DNA of 64,000 nt from assembly GCA_900547105.1 (NCBI GenBank), contig URFL01000007.1:67889-131888 (forward strand), given 5' to 3'. The notes below the pieces were generated by a model that was not told the DNA's origin, made no database searches, and saw nothing but the letters and a program-made list of their open reading frames with translations. The DNA is from an uncultured Oscillospiraceae bacterium. GTDB lineage: Bacteria; Bacillota; Clostridia; Oscillospirales; Acutalibacteraceae. The position numbers were made by a program, and so were the translations under genes. Below are positions 16,432 to 24,955 of this stretch, one piece after another; within the stretch, counting starts at the first letter, position 1; each line of letters opens with the position of its first letter.

Positions 16432-16797
16432 ATGAAAAAAGTTTTGACTGCCCTGTTGTCCGTAACGGTGATCCTGTCGCTGGTGCTGTGCCTGTCCGGC
16501 TGCAGCGTCAACGAAAAACAGCAGGAGGCGATCGATGCGTTCAACACGACCAGCGCCTCTTTCAACGAAGTCGCGACGCTCATCAACAACAATTCGGACG
16601 CGATCGACGATGAGATCATCAGCACCTTCCAGGAAATGTCCGCCCTGCTGACCCAGTACAAAGACATTTTGGAAGGCGATGACGACATCAGCGACGAAAA
16701 GTACGACGAAATGATCAAATGGTTCAGCGATGTTCAGACCTGGTCCAAGGATGCCAAAACGGATATTGAAACTGCGCTGACCAACGCGCAAGCGTAA
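16432..16797 (+). CDS. Small lipoprotein, helical, unknown function
   Basis: A 121-residue exported protein with a clear lipoprotein signal: MKKVLTALLS, a hydrophobic core and the lipobox LSGC, Cys at about residue 24. The mature part of about 95 residues is acidic and likely a helical hairpin, rich in Asn, Asp, Ser and Thr. AAGGAGGAG is located just upstream of ATG 16432. A LytTR-like direct repeat and a weak promoter precede it, so it is a probable target of the AgrA-like regulator next door. It has its own terminator at about 16842. No family is recognised; role at the cell surface only is inferred. Confidence 0.85.
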   Translation: MKKVLTALLSVTVILSLVLCLSGCSVNEKQQEAIDAFNTTSASFNEVATLINNNSDAIDDEIISTFQEMSALLTQYKDILEGDDDISDEKYDEMIKWFSDVQTWSKDAKTDIETALTNAQA

Positions 16798-16841
16798 GCG
16801 CCACCTATCGAGAGAAACGACGAGGGGATTTTATATCGACC

Positions 16842-16877
16842 AAAAAGAGCAGGGGACATGCGTCCTCTGCTCTTTTT
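16842..16877 (+). terminator. Terminator after the small lipoprotein gene
   Basis: AAAAAGAGCAGGGGAC and GTCCTCTGCTCTTTTT form a long stem with one G-T pair and a four-base loop, followed by T residues. Confidence 0.9.
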
Positions 16878-16939
16878 GCGTATCAAAGGTTTTACTGGCT
16901 TACATTTTCACAAGGAAATGCGCCGCAAGGGCGCTTTTG

Positions 16940-16948
16940 TGTTATAAT
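16940..16948 (+). promoter_or_regulatory. Extended -10 promoter element for the histidine kinase gene
   Basis: TG-T-TATAAT at 16940-16948 is an extended -10 element about 45 bases before the kinase start. No good -35 box is placed 17 bases upstream, so this promoter may rely on the extended -10 or on an activator. Confidence 0.5.
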
Positions 16949-16993
16949 GATGCCGTAACCGTATCATAAAAGGACAGACGCGGGAGAATAGAT

Positions 16994-18928
16994 ATGACAA
17001 AGATTGGAAAACGGCGGCACACCATGGTGCTGATCATCGCGTTTTTTGGCATCATCACGGGGTTCTTTTACTGTGTGATCGTGGGCACCATGCCCAAATA
17101 TAAATCGGTGTCCTCGCCACAGGAGATAGCTGCCACCGACCTGTCACAGGACTATATTTGTCTGGATAGCTCGCTGGCACAGGTTTACCCCGGACGGCTG
17201 TATACCCACCGCGATTTTGCCGCCGGTGGCGTCAGTCGCGGTGATCCGTCGGCATCGTACGAAACCTGCCGGCTGTTGCTGTCGCTGGAAAAGGGGAAGA
17301 CCTATGGCATCACCGGACAAACCGCTACCTATGCGCAGCGGGTGTATGTGGACGGTGTGCTGCTGGACGAAACCGGCCGCGTCAGCGACGCGCCTGACGA
17401 TTTTGTACCGCGTACCGATTTGTACACGGTTTATTTCACGGCGCAAAGCGACGAAACCGAGATCATTGTTCAGCACGCGTGGTTTAACCACCAATCCGGC
17501 GCTTTCCACAAGGTGTATCTCGCCGAGCAGCAGGTGATTGCCCGCACCGAACGGGCGCAGACCCTGTGCGACGGCTTGATCGTCGGCACGCTGTTGGCGA
17601 TGACCATCTTTTTCTTCGGTGTGTTTTTGTTTTATTCCTCCCATCGCGGTATGCTGTGGTTTTCACTGTCCTGCCTGTGTGCGGCGGGCAACTATCTGAT
17701 CTACGAAAGCAAACAAATCATGGCGTTCTTCCCGACGCTGAACTGGTATGTCGGGCACAAGATCGAGCATTTGACCAACATCTATTATTTTCTGTTTGTA
17801 ATGTTATACGCCTTTGCGATGCTGCAGCTGAAACCGAAAAAGTGGTTTGTGTCGCTGTCTTTGGCGGTGGTGGGGGCGCTGACTGTGTATTATGTTGTGG
17901 CGCCGTCCACCTTCTATACCCGCTACACGGTGCCGGTCAGCGGCGGTATGATGCTGTATGACCTCTTCACCGTGGTGGTGCTGGTGTATCTGTCGGTGAA
18001 GAACCATCGGTTTAAGCGGGCGGATTATACGATCGTGTGTTGTTCGCCGCTGCTGGTAGCGGTGGTATATATTATCGAGGGGGTCACCTATTTTTCGCAC
18101 ATCTTCTATCTGCGTTCCTACGCTATGATTTTGCTCGCGTTTTGCAACGCGCTGGTGCTTACCATCAGCTTTTCCATCACCGAAAAACGGTTGAACGAGG
18201 CACGGCTCAAGGAGCTGGAGATTGCAGAAGAAAACGCCATGCTGGAAAAGATGAATAACCTGAAAAGCGATTTTATGCGCAACATCGCGCACGAAATGAA
18301 AACTCCGCTCACCGTGATGAGCGGCTATGCCCAGCTGACCGAGCGGCAGCTGCAAAAAAACGCGGTGAACGAGGAAACCACCGCCAATTTGGATACTATT
18401 GCGCGCGAAGCGGGGCGACTGTCGGATATGGTCACTCGTCTGTTGGATGTGACCTACAACGGCACCACAGCGTATGAACGCACCCGCTTTCGCCCGCAGG
18501 AGCTGCTCACCGATGCGGCGGCGGTCTGCCGCCCGATTCTGGCCAAAAACGGCAACACCCTGCGCTTGTCCTGTGAAAGCCGCCGGTCGCTTTTCACCAA
18601 CAAAGAATCGCTGCTGCAGGTGCTGATCAATCTTGCCATCAATTCGAGCAAGCACACGAAAAACGGAACCATCGCCTTTTGCGCGAAGGATCGCGACAAC
18701 TGGCTGGATGTGTATGTGACTGATAACGGTTCGGGGATCGCGCCGGAGGATCTTCCGCATATTTTTGAGCGGGGCTACGGCACCGACGGCGGCAACGGCT
18801 TGGGGCTGACCATCTGCCGCGATATTATCGAGTCGGCGGGCGGCAGCATCGCCATTGAAAAAACCGATCAAACCGGCACCACCATTCGCTTTACCGTGCC
18901 GGTGGATCAGAAAGGGGAGAGCGCATGA
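16994..18928 (+). CDS. Sensor histidine kinase with 7TM-type sensor region
   Basis: A 644-residue membrane histidine kinase. A first membrane segment near residues 12-32 is followed by an extracellular beta-rich domain of about 150 residues (it looks like the DISMED2-type ligand-binding fold), then about seven membrane segments between residues 195 and 395, as in 7TMR-DISM receptors. A helical linker leads to the phospho-accepting H433 in NIAHEMKTPL, and the ATPase domain has NLAINSSKHT, DNGSGI and NGLGLTI. It probably senses an extracellular small molecule or carbohydrate. The regulator gene starts inside its stop codon (ATGA). The family assignment is firm, the ligand unknown. Confidence 0.9.
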   Translation: MTKIGKRRHTMVLIIAFFGIITGFFYCVIVGTMPKYKSVSSPQEIAATDLSQDYICLDSSLAQVYPGRLYTHRDFAAGGVSRGDPSASYETCRLLLSLEKGKTYGITGQTATYAQRVYVDGVLLDETGRVSDAPDDFVPRTDLYTVYFTAQSDETEIIVQHAWFNHQSGAFHKVYLAEQQVIARTERAQTLCDGLIVGTLLAMTIFFFGVFLFYSSHRGMLWFSLSCLCAAGNYLIYESKQIMAFFPTLNWYVGHKIEHLTNIYYFLFVMLYAFAMLQLKPKKWFVSLSLAVVGALTVYYVVAPSTFYTRYTVPVSGGMMLYDLFTVVVLVYLSVKNHRFKRADYTIVCCSPLLVAVVYIIEGVTYFSHIFYLRSYAMILLAFCNALVLTISFSITEKRLNEARLKELEIAEENAMLEKMNNLKSDFMRNIAHEMKTPLTVMSGYAQLTERQLQKNAVNEETTANLDTIAREAGRLSDMVTRLLDVTYNGTTAYERTRFRPQELLTDAAAVCRPILAKNGNTLRLSCESRRSLFTNKESLLQVLINLAINSSKHTKNGTIAFCAKDRDNWLDVYVTDNGSGIAPEDLPHIFERGYGTDGGNGLGLTICRDIIESAGGSIAIEKTDQTGTTIRFTVPVDQKGESA

Positions 18929-19593
18929 GCACCATTTTGCTGGTGGAGGATAATCCCCACATTATGAAGATCAACCATACCTCGCTGATGATGGAGGGCT
19001 ACGACATTCTGGAGGCGACCACCATCGCCGAATGTCGGGCAGCGCTCAAGGCACACGATGTCGACTTGATCGTTTTGGACATTATGCTGCCGGATGGCAA
19101 CGGCGTGGAGCTCTGCTCGGAGCTGAAGCATTGCTACGAGATTCCGATTTTGTTTTTGTCGGCGTTGGGCGAAAACAAGGACATCATCGCGGCGCTGCGT
19201 GCCGGTGGCGACGACTATCTGCCCAAGCCCTACGACATCAATGTGCTGATCGCGCGGGTAGAGGCGCGGCTGCGCTCGTCGAACAAGCAAAAACGCTGGT
19301 TCCGCTTTGCGGATTTGAAGCTGGATACCGTGTCGCGCATCGGCTATTGCCGCGATCAGGATCTGGTGCTGACGCAAAAGGAGTTTTCGCTGCTGCTGCA
19401 GCTGGCGCGGCAGGGCGGCCGCATCCTCCCGAAGGAACAGTTGTACGAAGCGGTGTGGGGACGACCGCTGGCGACCGACAGCACCGCGCTGTACACCGCG
19501 ATCTCCCGCTTGAATGCCAAGCTCGGCGAGGCGCAATCCGAAACGACTATTTCCTACCTGCGTGGGCAGGGATATATGCTGGAAACCGTATAA
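18925..19593 (+). CDS. OmpR/PhoB-type response regulator
   Basis: A 222-residue regulator with an N-terminal receiver domain (acidic residues in VEDNPHI, phospho-acceptor Asp in LIVLDIMLPDGNG, Lys in LPKPYD) and a C-terminal winged-helix DNA-binding domain with LTQKEFSLLLQLARQGGRI and SRLNAKLGEA. It is the cognate partner of the upstream 7TM-type kinase, whose stop codon it overlaps by four bases (ATGA). It probably controls transcription of nearby or distant genes, possibly the surface protein gene downstream, but no operator repeat was recognised. Confidence 0.95.
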   Translation: MSTILLVEDNPHIMKINHTSLMMEGYDILEATTIAECRAALKAHDVDLIVLDIMLPDGNGVELCSELKHCYEIPILFLSALGENKDIIAALRAGGDDYLPKPYDINVLIARVEARLRSSNKQKRWFRFADLKLDTVSRIGYCRDQDLVLTQKEFSLLLQLARQGGRILPKEQLYEAVWGRPLATDSTALYTAISRLNAKLGEAQSETTISYLRGQGYMLETV

Positions 19594-19641
19594 TTGCCGG
19601 TTGTCGGACAGGTGAACATACTCTTCTGAGGAGCGCGAGCG

Positions 19642-19677
19642 ATGAAGAATCTGGTGCTATTGTTTGTTTTATTATGA
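19642..19677 (+). CDS. Putative 11-residue hydrophobic micro-ORF
   Basis: ATG at 19642 opens an 11-codon frame, MKNLVLLFVLL, with GAGGAGCG nine bases upstream, an unusually good ribosome binding site for so short a frame. It lies 48 bases after the response regulator stop and ends just before an intrinsic terminator (19681-19715). It might be a hydrophobic micropeptide or chance; conservation across relatives would decide. Confidence 0.3.
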   Translation: MKNLVLLFVLL

Positions 19678-19680
19678 GTG

Positions 19681-19715
19681 GTGCTGGGAACCGTATCGTT
19701 CCCGGCGCTTTTTTT
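19681..19715 (+). terminator. Terminator after the kinase/regulator unit
   Basis: GTGCTGGGAAC and GTTCCCGGCGC pair with two G-T wobbles, followed by seven T residues. It ends the two-component unit before the surface protein gene. Confidence 0.85.
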
Positions 19716-19755
19716 CTTGCATTTTTGCAAGCTTCGCGATCGCCGCCCCGCGCTA

Positions 19756-19764
19756 TGCTATACT
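19756..19764 (+). promoter_or_regulatory. Extended -10 element for the surface protein gene
   Basis: TG-C-TATACT at 19756-19764 lies about 42 bases before the surface protein start codon. No convincing -35 box is present. Confidence 0.35.
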
Positions 19765-19805
19765 GATAATGTCGAAGAATACTGTGCGGATAGAGGAGTG
19801 GGGTT

Positions 19806-22800
19806 ATGATGAAACGATGGATGAAACGAAAACGAACCTTGACACAGCGGATCGCAGCGACCGCCTTGAGTCTGGCGATGGTGGTGTCGTTGCTGCCGTT
19901 TACTGTACTGGCGCAAAACGATGCTCCGGTCGAGGGCAAAACTGAACTGGCTCAAAAGTTCAACGAGCTGATGGACCCGGGCACCCCGCAAAACTATGAC
20001 CCGAACATGGCCAACCCCTATGGCTATGACAAAGGGCAAAAATTCCTGTTGTCCGAACAAAACGAGCTGCTGTTTTACTACACCTTTGACACCGGCAACA
20101 ACGCCGGCAATAAAACGGGCAACCGCCATACCGCGTGGTACAACCGCTACGCCCATGGCGGCAGCGCCACCTTGCGCGATGACAATAAAGGCACGGTTCA
20201 AGGCGGCTTCTCCGAATTCGGCGAATACGCCACCACTGATGCTTATAGCTATGTGGCGGCGACGGCGTTTGATCCGACCGGAAGCGGACGGCGGGATCAT
20301 GTGGCGTATGTCGGGTATGAAAATGTGAAGGATCGCGGACAGGGATACTATGTCTGGATTCTCAACACCCGCACCGGCGTGCAGTACGGACCAACCCGTA
20401 TCTCGAAAGCGCCGGCCGATGCGTGCAGCTGGCTGGACAAAAGCAATGTCGATCTGTATGCCGGTTCCAACTTTTTCGGGATCGTGGCGGGCGATTTCGA
20501 TGGCGATGGCAAGGAAAATCTGATCCTGACCGTGACCGATAACGACAACCGCTATGGCTTATATAACCTGTCTTTGAATGACAAAAAGAACATTATCACC
20601 CACGAATGGGAGGAAAAGGGTCAGCTTCACCCGATCTATGTTGCCAATCAGAGCAAAATGGGCGATACCAACGGCGATATGGGCTCGCACAAGCTCTCGG
20701 TCAGCTTGGCAGTCGGCGATTTCAACGGCGACGGCATTGATGATCTCGCGACTCTGTCCTATCCCAATGTGGGCAACCGGTTAAACGGAAAAAGCGACCT
20801 GCTGGATGCACGGTTCGGCTTGCCGTATGTCAGCGTCACCTATGGCATCAAAGGTGACAGCTATCCTTTGAACAACCGGCGCACCGGCGGCTATGTGACC
20901 GACGGCGAAAAGACCTATACGCTGGATATGAACGGGATGCCCAGCGTTTCTGTCCGTTTTGACCACGCCACCTCGGTTTGTACCGGCTTGGCGGCGGGCG
21001 ACATCGATGGCGACGGCGTGGACGAGATCGTGACCGCCGGATATTATGCCGTTTCCTCCGTTTATGAGGAGAATAATGGCAACAAATACATGGGCTATGA
21101 ATACCTGACGCTGGAAGACGACAAATGGCTGTACGGCAGCTTTTCGGCGGCGAACGGTTCGCTTTCCAACATCGAATACCGCAAGCTGGATCGTAACGAA
21201 TGGTCCAAAAACGGCGCCGGCGAGAACGATTGCGCCGGTGCCAAGGTAGCGGTAGCGTGTGTGGCGATGGATGGCAAAACCAACCCCGACAGCGTTTTTG
21301 TCAGCGGCAATATCTATCGCTGCCAAAAGGATACCAACAAGCTGGATACATCGGACAAACTGGACGACAACGGTCAAAAGATCAACAACCCGTTTACACT
21401 TCCGTATTTTACCGCTGGCGATAAGGGCGCCGAATCGCATACGGTCCCGAAAAGCTATCTCACCTCGCTGGCGGTTGGCAACTTTGAAGAAACCGATGAC
21501 GGCAGCGAACAGCTCTTCTTTGTGGTGGGGCTGCAAGCCAAAAACGCCACCGTCAGCGATAAATACCGTTACTATTTCTCGATCCATTCGGTGGGGGTGA
21601 ACTCCCGCGACAGCAACGGATTGGCAAAAAGCTATTTGTACGAAGCGGGTGGCTATGTCTATCGCAACCAGAAATTTGGGTTGGACAAACGCCCCAATGT
21701 GTTGGTGGTCGCGATCGACCGCGATGATGACGGCATTGTGGCAAGCTACAAAGAAGCTGGATACACCTGGAGCGATCCGAAGCTCATCACCATTTTGCAG
21801 GCTTCGCCCTATTTTGATGAGGTGGGGGATTATCTCTATGACAGCCCGGAAACCACCTATAATGAAACGGTGACCTATACCATGGAATACGGCACCTCCA
21901 ATTCCGTTTCCTTTGGCGCGGGCGCCACCTTAACTCTGATGGGAACCATCGGCGGCTTTGATCTGCAAACCGGCTACGCGATGGATTGGAGCGAAACCTT
22001 CAAAAAAGGGTTGGAAACCAGCGTCAGCCAGTCGTTCAGCGCCGGTGCCTACGATATTGTGGTGCTGAACCGCACACCGGTGTTCCTTTACAACTATGAT
22101 ATCAGCTATATGCAGGGCAACAAACGGGTAAACGACACGCTGCAGATCTCGGTGCCGCATGGTCCGCGGTATGAGCAGCTGTCCATCGGCGGGTATAACG
22201 AGTTTGTAGAGTATTATAACAACAAAATCAAAACCGCCGCCGAGGAAAAAGGCATTGCCGCTGCCGAATACACCAAGTCGTTCCTCACCAAAGTGACGGA
22301 TGGGCTGTATCTGGAAACCGAGGGCGATCCGTTTGGCTACTATCGCGACAATGTGTCCGGCGGGATCAATCCTGTGCCGGAAAAATACGGCGAGTCCATG
22401 GCGTTGAACAAAGTGGCGGGTATCAGCAGCACCGAGTATTCGATTTCCAAATCCGAGGGGCACGAAAAGGAAATGTCCCATGGCTTCTCCTTCGATCTGA
22501 CGGTGAAGTTCGGGTTTAATGCCGGATTTGCGGAATCCAGCGCAGGTGGCTATGTCAGCTTGCAGTATATGCAGGGCTATACCACCTCTGTCACCAACAG
22601 CAAAGGTGTTTCCTATGCTGGTACGGTGATGGGGTTGAACGGCACCGCTATGAAGAGTGACGGCTTGAACCCCAACGCGTGGGGCTTTAACTGGAAGCTC
22701 GCCAAATGGAATTCCAATATCAAAAACCTTGGTGAAGAAGCGAGCGATTATGTGCCGATCATCGGCTATGTGCTCACCGATGTTAAAGCGCCGCCCCGTC

Positions 22801-24323
22801 CGGTAACCAGCTTGGAGGTTGTCTATACCAAACCGACGCAGGGCACCAAGGCGAACTTCGACCTGTCGTGGAAAAACGGCGATATCGACGGCTCGTCCCG
22901 TCCAAAAACGGTGGGGTATAAGGTGTATCTGTACGATCCCACCGACAAGGAGTATGTGCTCATTCATACGATTGCGGATGCCGATGTGACCGCGTATACC
23001 TATTCCTGCCAAGCCGATGGGCGCGATACCTATCGCTTTATGGTGACCGCCTATTCCGCTTCGACCACCACCTCCGGCTCAGTTGAAAGCGTGGGGGAGA
23101 CCGCGAACTTCTATATGGGCACTGTTCAAAATGTTATCGAAAGAATCGAAAAGACCGGTTCCGACGGTTTGGTGGATACCTATAGCATTTATCTCGCCAC
23201 CGGCGAAGTACAGACCTTTACTGTCACCAACGGCATTGGTATTGTGTCCATCGAATTGAAGGAAAGTGATCCGGCTACCGGCACCGATATTTATCAGATC
23301 ACCCTGTCGGACGGCAGCACCGTTCCCTTTACCGTGAAAAACGGTAAGGACGGCAAAGATGGCGTTGATGGCAAGGATGGCGTCGACGGCAAAACCGCCG
23401 AGTTCCGATTCGACAGCGAAAGCGGATATGTGCAGTGGCGGTATATCGGCGAAGAGACATGGCAGAATCTGGTACAAATCGAAAAAGGCGACAAGGGTGA
23501 TACCGGTGAAGCCGGTTCGGATGGACAAACGCCGGAGATCGCGGTGGTGGACGGCATGATCTGCTGGCGCTACGCCGGTGAGGGTGACAGCGCGTGGCGG
23601 ACACTTGTGTCGGTTGCTGAGTTGACCGGCAAAGACGGAGCGGATGGCAAGGACGGCGCTGACGGTAAGGACGGCAAGGATGGCGTCGGCGTGGTCAGTA
23701 TCGAAAAAATCGCCACCGAAGACACAGTGGATGTGTACAAAGTCACGCTCAGCGATGGCACTTTCTATACCTTCACTGTCACCAATGGCCGCGATGGTAA
23801 AGATGGCGCCGATGGAAAGAACGGCGCGGACGGTCGCGACGGTGTGGATGGCAAAGATGGTAAAGACGGCACCAACGGGCTGAACGGTAAAGATGGCGCC
23901 GATGGTCAAAAGGGCCAAGACGGCACCAGTGGCAGCGCCGGAACATCCGGTGCCTCCGGGGCATCCGGAACCGCTGGTCGCGATGGCGCGACCGGTAAAG
24001 ACGGAGCGGGGATCACCGACATTCGGATTGACGACGATGGCAACTTTCTGTTTACGCTGACGGACGGCAGCGTTATCAACGCCGGCAAAGCAAACGCATC
24101 CGGTGACGGCACAGTGGCTGCCTCCGCCACACCGTCGGTCGAGTCGCTGTCGGCGCTGCAGCTAAAACTGGATAGTCTGCAAAAACAGGTGAACCAGCAA
24201 GGCTCGTCCAACCGTATCGCGTATATCGCCTTGGCGGTTTCGATCGTCAGTCTGTTGTGGAATGTGATTTCGCTGGTAAATGATTTGAAAAAGCGAAAGA
24301 AACCGACTGCCCCTGTGGCTTGA
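19806..24323 (+). CDS. Large cell-surface protein with FG-GAP and collagen-like repeats
   Basis: A 1505-residue exported protein. Its signal peptide has a basic start (MMKRWMKRKR) and a hydrophobic core ending near VLAQND. The N-terminal half has FG-GAP/integrin-type calcium loops such as AGDFDGDGKENL, VGDFNGDGIDDL and AGDIDGDGVDEI. Residues about 690-960 hold Ser/Thr-rich alternating strands that may form an aerolysin-like sheet; that is speculative. A fibronectin type III-like domain follows, then repeated beta modules (three copies ending TVxNG, two containing WRY-x-GE) separated by Gly-X-Y collagen-like runs. The C-terminus is a coiled coil, a single membrane segment and a Lys-rich tail rather than an LPXTG signal. 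ATG 19806 follows GAGGAG. It is likely an adhesin, toxin-like or scaffold protein at the envelope. Confidence 0.88.
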   Translation: MMKRWMKRKRTLTQRIAATALSLAMVVSLLPFTVLAQNDAPVEGKTELAQKFNELMDPGTPQNYDPNMANPYGYDKGQKFLLSEQNELLFYYTFDTGNNAGNKTGNRHTAWYNRYAHGGSATLRDDNKGTVQGGFSEFGEYATTDAYSYVAATAFDPTGSGRRDHVAYVGYENVKDRGQGYYVWILNTRTGVQYGPTRISKAPADACSWLDKSNVDLYAGSNFFGIVAGDFDGDGKENLILTVTDNDNRYGLYNLSLNDKKNIITHEWEEKGQLHPIYVANQSKMGDTNGDMGSHKLSVSLAVGDFNGDGIDDLATLSYPNVGNRLNGKSDLLDARFGLPYVSVTYGIKGDSYPLNNRRTGGYVTDGEKTYTLDMNGMPSVSVRFDHATSVCTGLAAGDIDGDGVDEIVTAGYYAVSSVYEENNGNKYMGYEYLTLEDDKWLYGSFSAANGSLSNIEYRKLDRNEWSKNGAGENDCAGAKVAVACVAMDGKTNPDSVFVSGNIYRCQKDTNKLDTSDKLDDNGQKINNPFTLPYFTAGDKGAESHTVPKSYLTSLAVGNFEETDDGSEQLFFVVGLQAKNATVSDKYRYYFSIHSVGVNSRDSNGLAKSYLYEAGGYVYRNQKFGLDKRPNVLVVAIDRDDDGIVASYKEAGYTWSDPKLITILQASPYFDEVGDYLYDSPETTYNETVTYTMEYGTSNSVSFGAGATLTLMGTIGGFDLQTGYAMDWSETFKKGLETSVSQSFSAGAYDIVVLNRTPVFLYNYDISYMQGNKRVNDTLQISVPHGPRYEQLSIGGYNEFVEYYNNKIKTAAEEKGIAAAEYTKSFLTKVTDGLYLETEGDPFGYYRDNVSGGINPVPEKYGESMALNKVAGISSTEYSISKSEGHEKEMSHGFSFDLTVKFGFNAGFAESSAGGYVSLQYMQGYTTSVTNSKGVSYAGTVMGLNGTAMKSDGLNPNAWGFNWKLAKWNSNIKNLGEEASDYVPIIGYVLTDVKAPPRPVTSLEVVYTKPTQGTKANFDLSWKNGDIDGSSRPKTVGYKVYLYDPTDKEYVLIHTIADADVTAYTYSCQADGRDTYRFMVTAYSASTTTSGSVESVGETANFYMGTVQNVIERIEKTGSDGLVDTYSIYLATGEVQTFTVTNGIGIVSIELKESDPATGTDIYQITLSDGSTVPFTVKNGKDGKDGVDGKDGVDGKTAEFRFDSESGYVQWRYIGEETWQNLVQIEKGDKGDTGEAGSDGQTPEIAVVDGMICWRYAGEGDSAWRTLVSVAELTGKDGADGKDGADGKDGKDGVGVVSIEKIATEDTVDVYKVTLSDGTFYTFTVTNGRDGKDGADGKNGADGRDGVDGKDGKDGTNGLNGKDGADGQKGQDGTSGSAGTSGASGASGTAGRDGATGKDGAGITDIRIDDDGNFLFTLTDGSVINAGKANASGDGTVAASATPSVESLSALQLKLDSLQKQVNQQGSSNRIAYIALAVSIVSLLWNVISLVNDLKKRKKPTAPVA
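23340..24010 (+). repeat. Collagen-like Gly-X-Y repeat region
   Basis: Within the surface protein gene, triplets encoding G-K-D, G-A-D and G-V-D occur in four runs (about residues 1179, 1230, 1275 and 1327-1402). Near-identical DNA triplets, such as GGCAAGGATGGC, make the stretch prone to recombination and to length variation between strains. Two types of beta module lie between the runs. Confidence 0.85.
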
Positions 24324-24395
24324 ATCGGCAACATAACATAAATTATAAGAAGGACGGCGGCGCAATGCGGCTGCGACCATGCCGCCCATAGTCTG

Positions 24396-24429
24396 CAGCG
24401 GCTTTGGAACTTTCCAAGGCCGCTGTTTT
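24396..24429 (+). terminator. Terminator after the surface protein gene
   Basis: CAGCGGC and GCCGCTG with inner TTTGGAA/TTCCAAG pairs form the stem, followed by TTTTC. The region 24324-24518 contains this terminator and the tmRNA promoter. Confidence 0.8.
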
Positions 24430-24462
24430 CTCGTTTTCCATCTTTTTCGACACGCGTCAGCG

Positions 24463-24490
24463 TTGACAATTTGTGAAAATGCGGTATAAT
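24463..24490 (+). promoter_or_regulatory. Promoter of the tmRNA gene
   Basis: TTGACA (24463-24468) and TATAAT (24485-24490), both perfect consensus boxes, are separated by 16 bases; transcription should begin near 24497, and the mature RNA end at 24519 is made by processing. Confidence 0.85.
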
Positions 24491-24518
24491 AACAAGAGCA
24501 ACAGAGTGCCCCGTATAG

Positions 24519-24866
24519 GGGGGCGTAAAGGTTTCGACAGGGATGGTAAGGCCCGGTAAGCGAGTAGCGGTGCGGAACCGCTATAAAATCCGCAACTTAA
24601 ACAATAAACGACAACAATTCTGTTGCTCTCGCGGCCTAATTAGGCTGCCGTCTTTACCCGCAGTACCGCGGACGGGATAAAGGCGTCGATTAGCGGTGAA
24701 CGTGAACGCTGTCTGGCCACTGGCGGCGTCATGACGGGGTGGCTACCGTAACCAGCAGCCTGCCGACCGGCGGCTGGTGAGGGGAATCTGAAAAGACCGG
24801 CTGCACTCGGAGAAAGCCGCGTTAAGCTGTTTTTGGACAGGGGTTCGATTCCCCTCGCCTCCACCA
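24519..24866 (+). ncRNA. ssrA: tmRNA (transfer-messenger RNA)
   Basis: tmRNA rescues stalled ribosomes and tags unfinished proteins for degradation. The ends form the tRNA-like half: GGGGGCG (24519-24525) pairs with CGCCTCC before the discriminator A and the encoded CCA (24863-24866), with a T-loop GTTCGATTC and the motif GTTTCGACAGGG near the 5' end. The tag reading frame ends at TAA 24637 and encodes ...NDNNSVALAA; the resume codon seems to be ATA at 24604 or AAC at 24607, since no GCA lies directly before AAC in frame. Several hairpins with pseudoknot potential fill the rest. Length is 348 bases, typical of the family. Confidence 0.95.
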
Positions 24867-24955
24867 GCAAAATCCCAGCACACCAGGCGTCGAACTTGCT
24901 TGGCTGCTGGGCTTTTTCTTTGTTAAATGAGTTTTTATGATAAGGATGTGTCGCT

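Noticed and set aside
23340..24010. Tandem repeat looking like a CRISPR array
   Set aside because: The repeats are in-frame codons for Gly-X-Y triplets within a protein gene; there are no uniform repeats with unique spacers.
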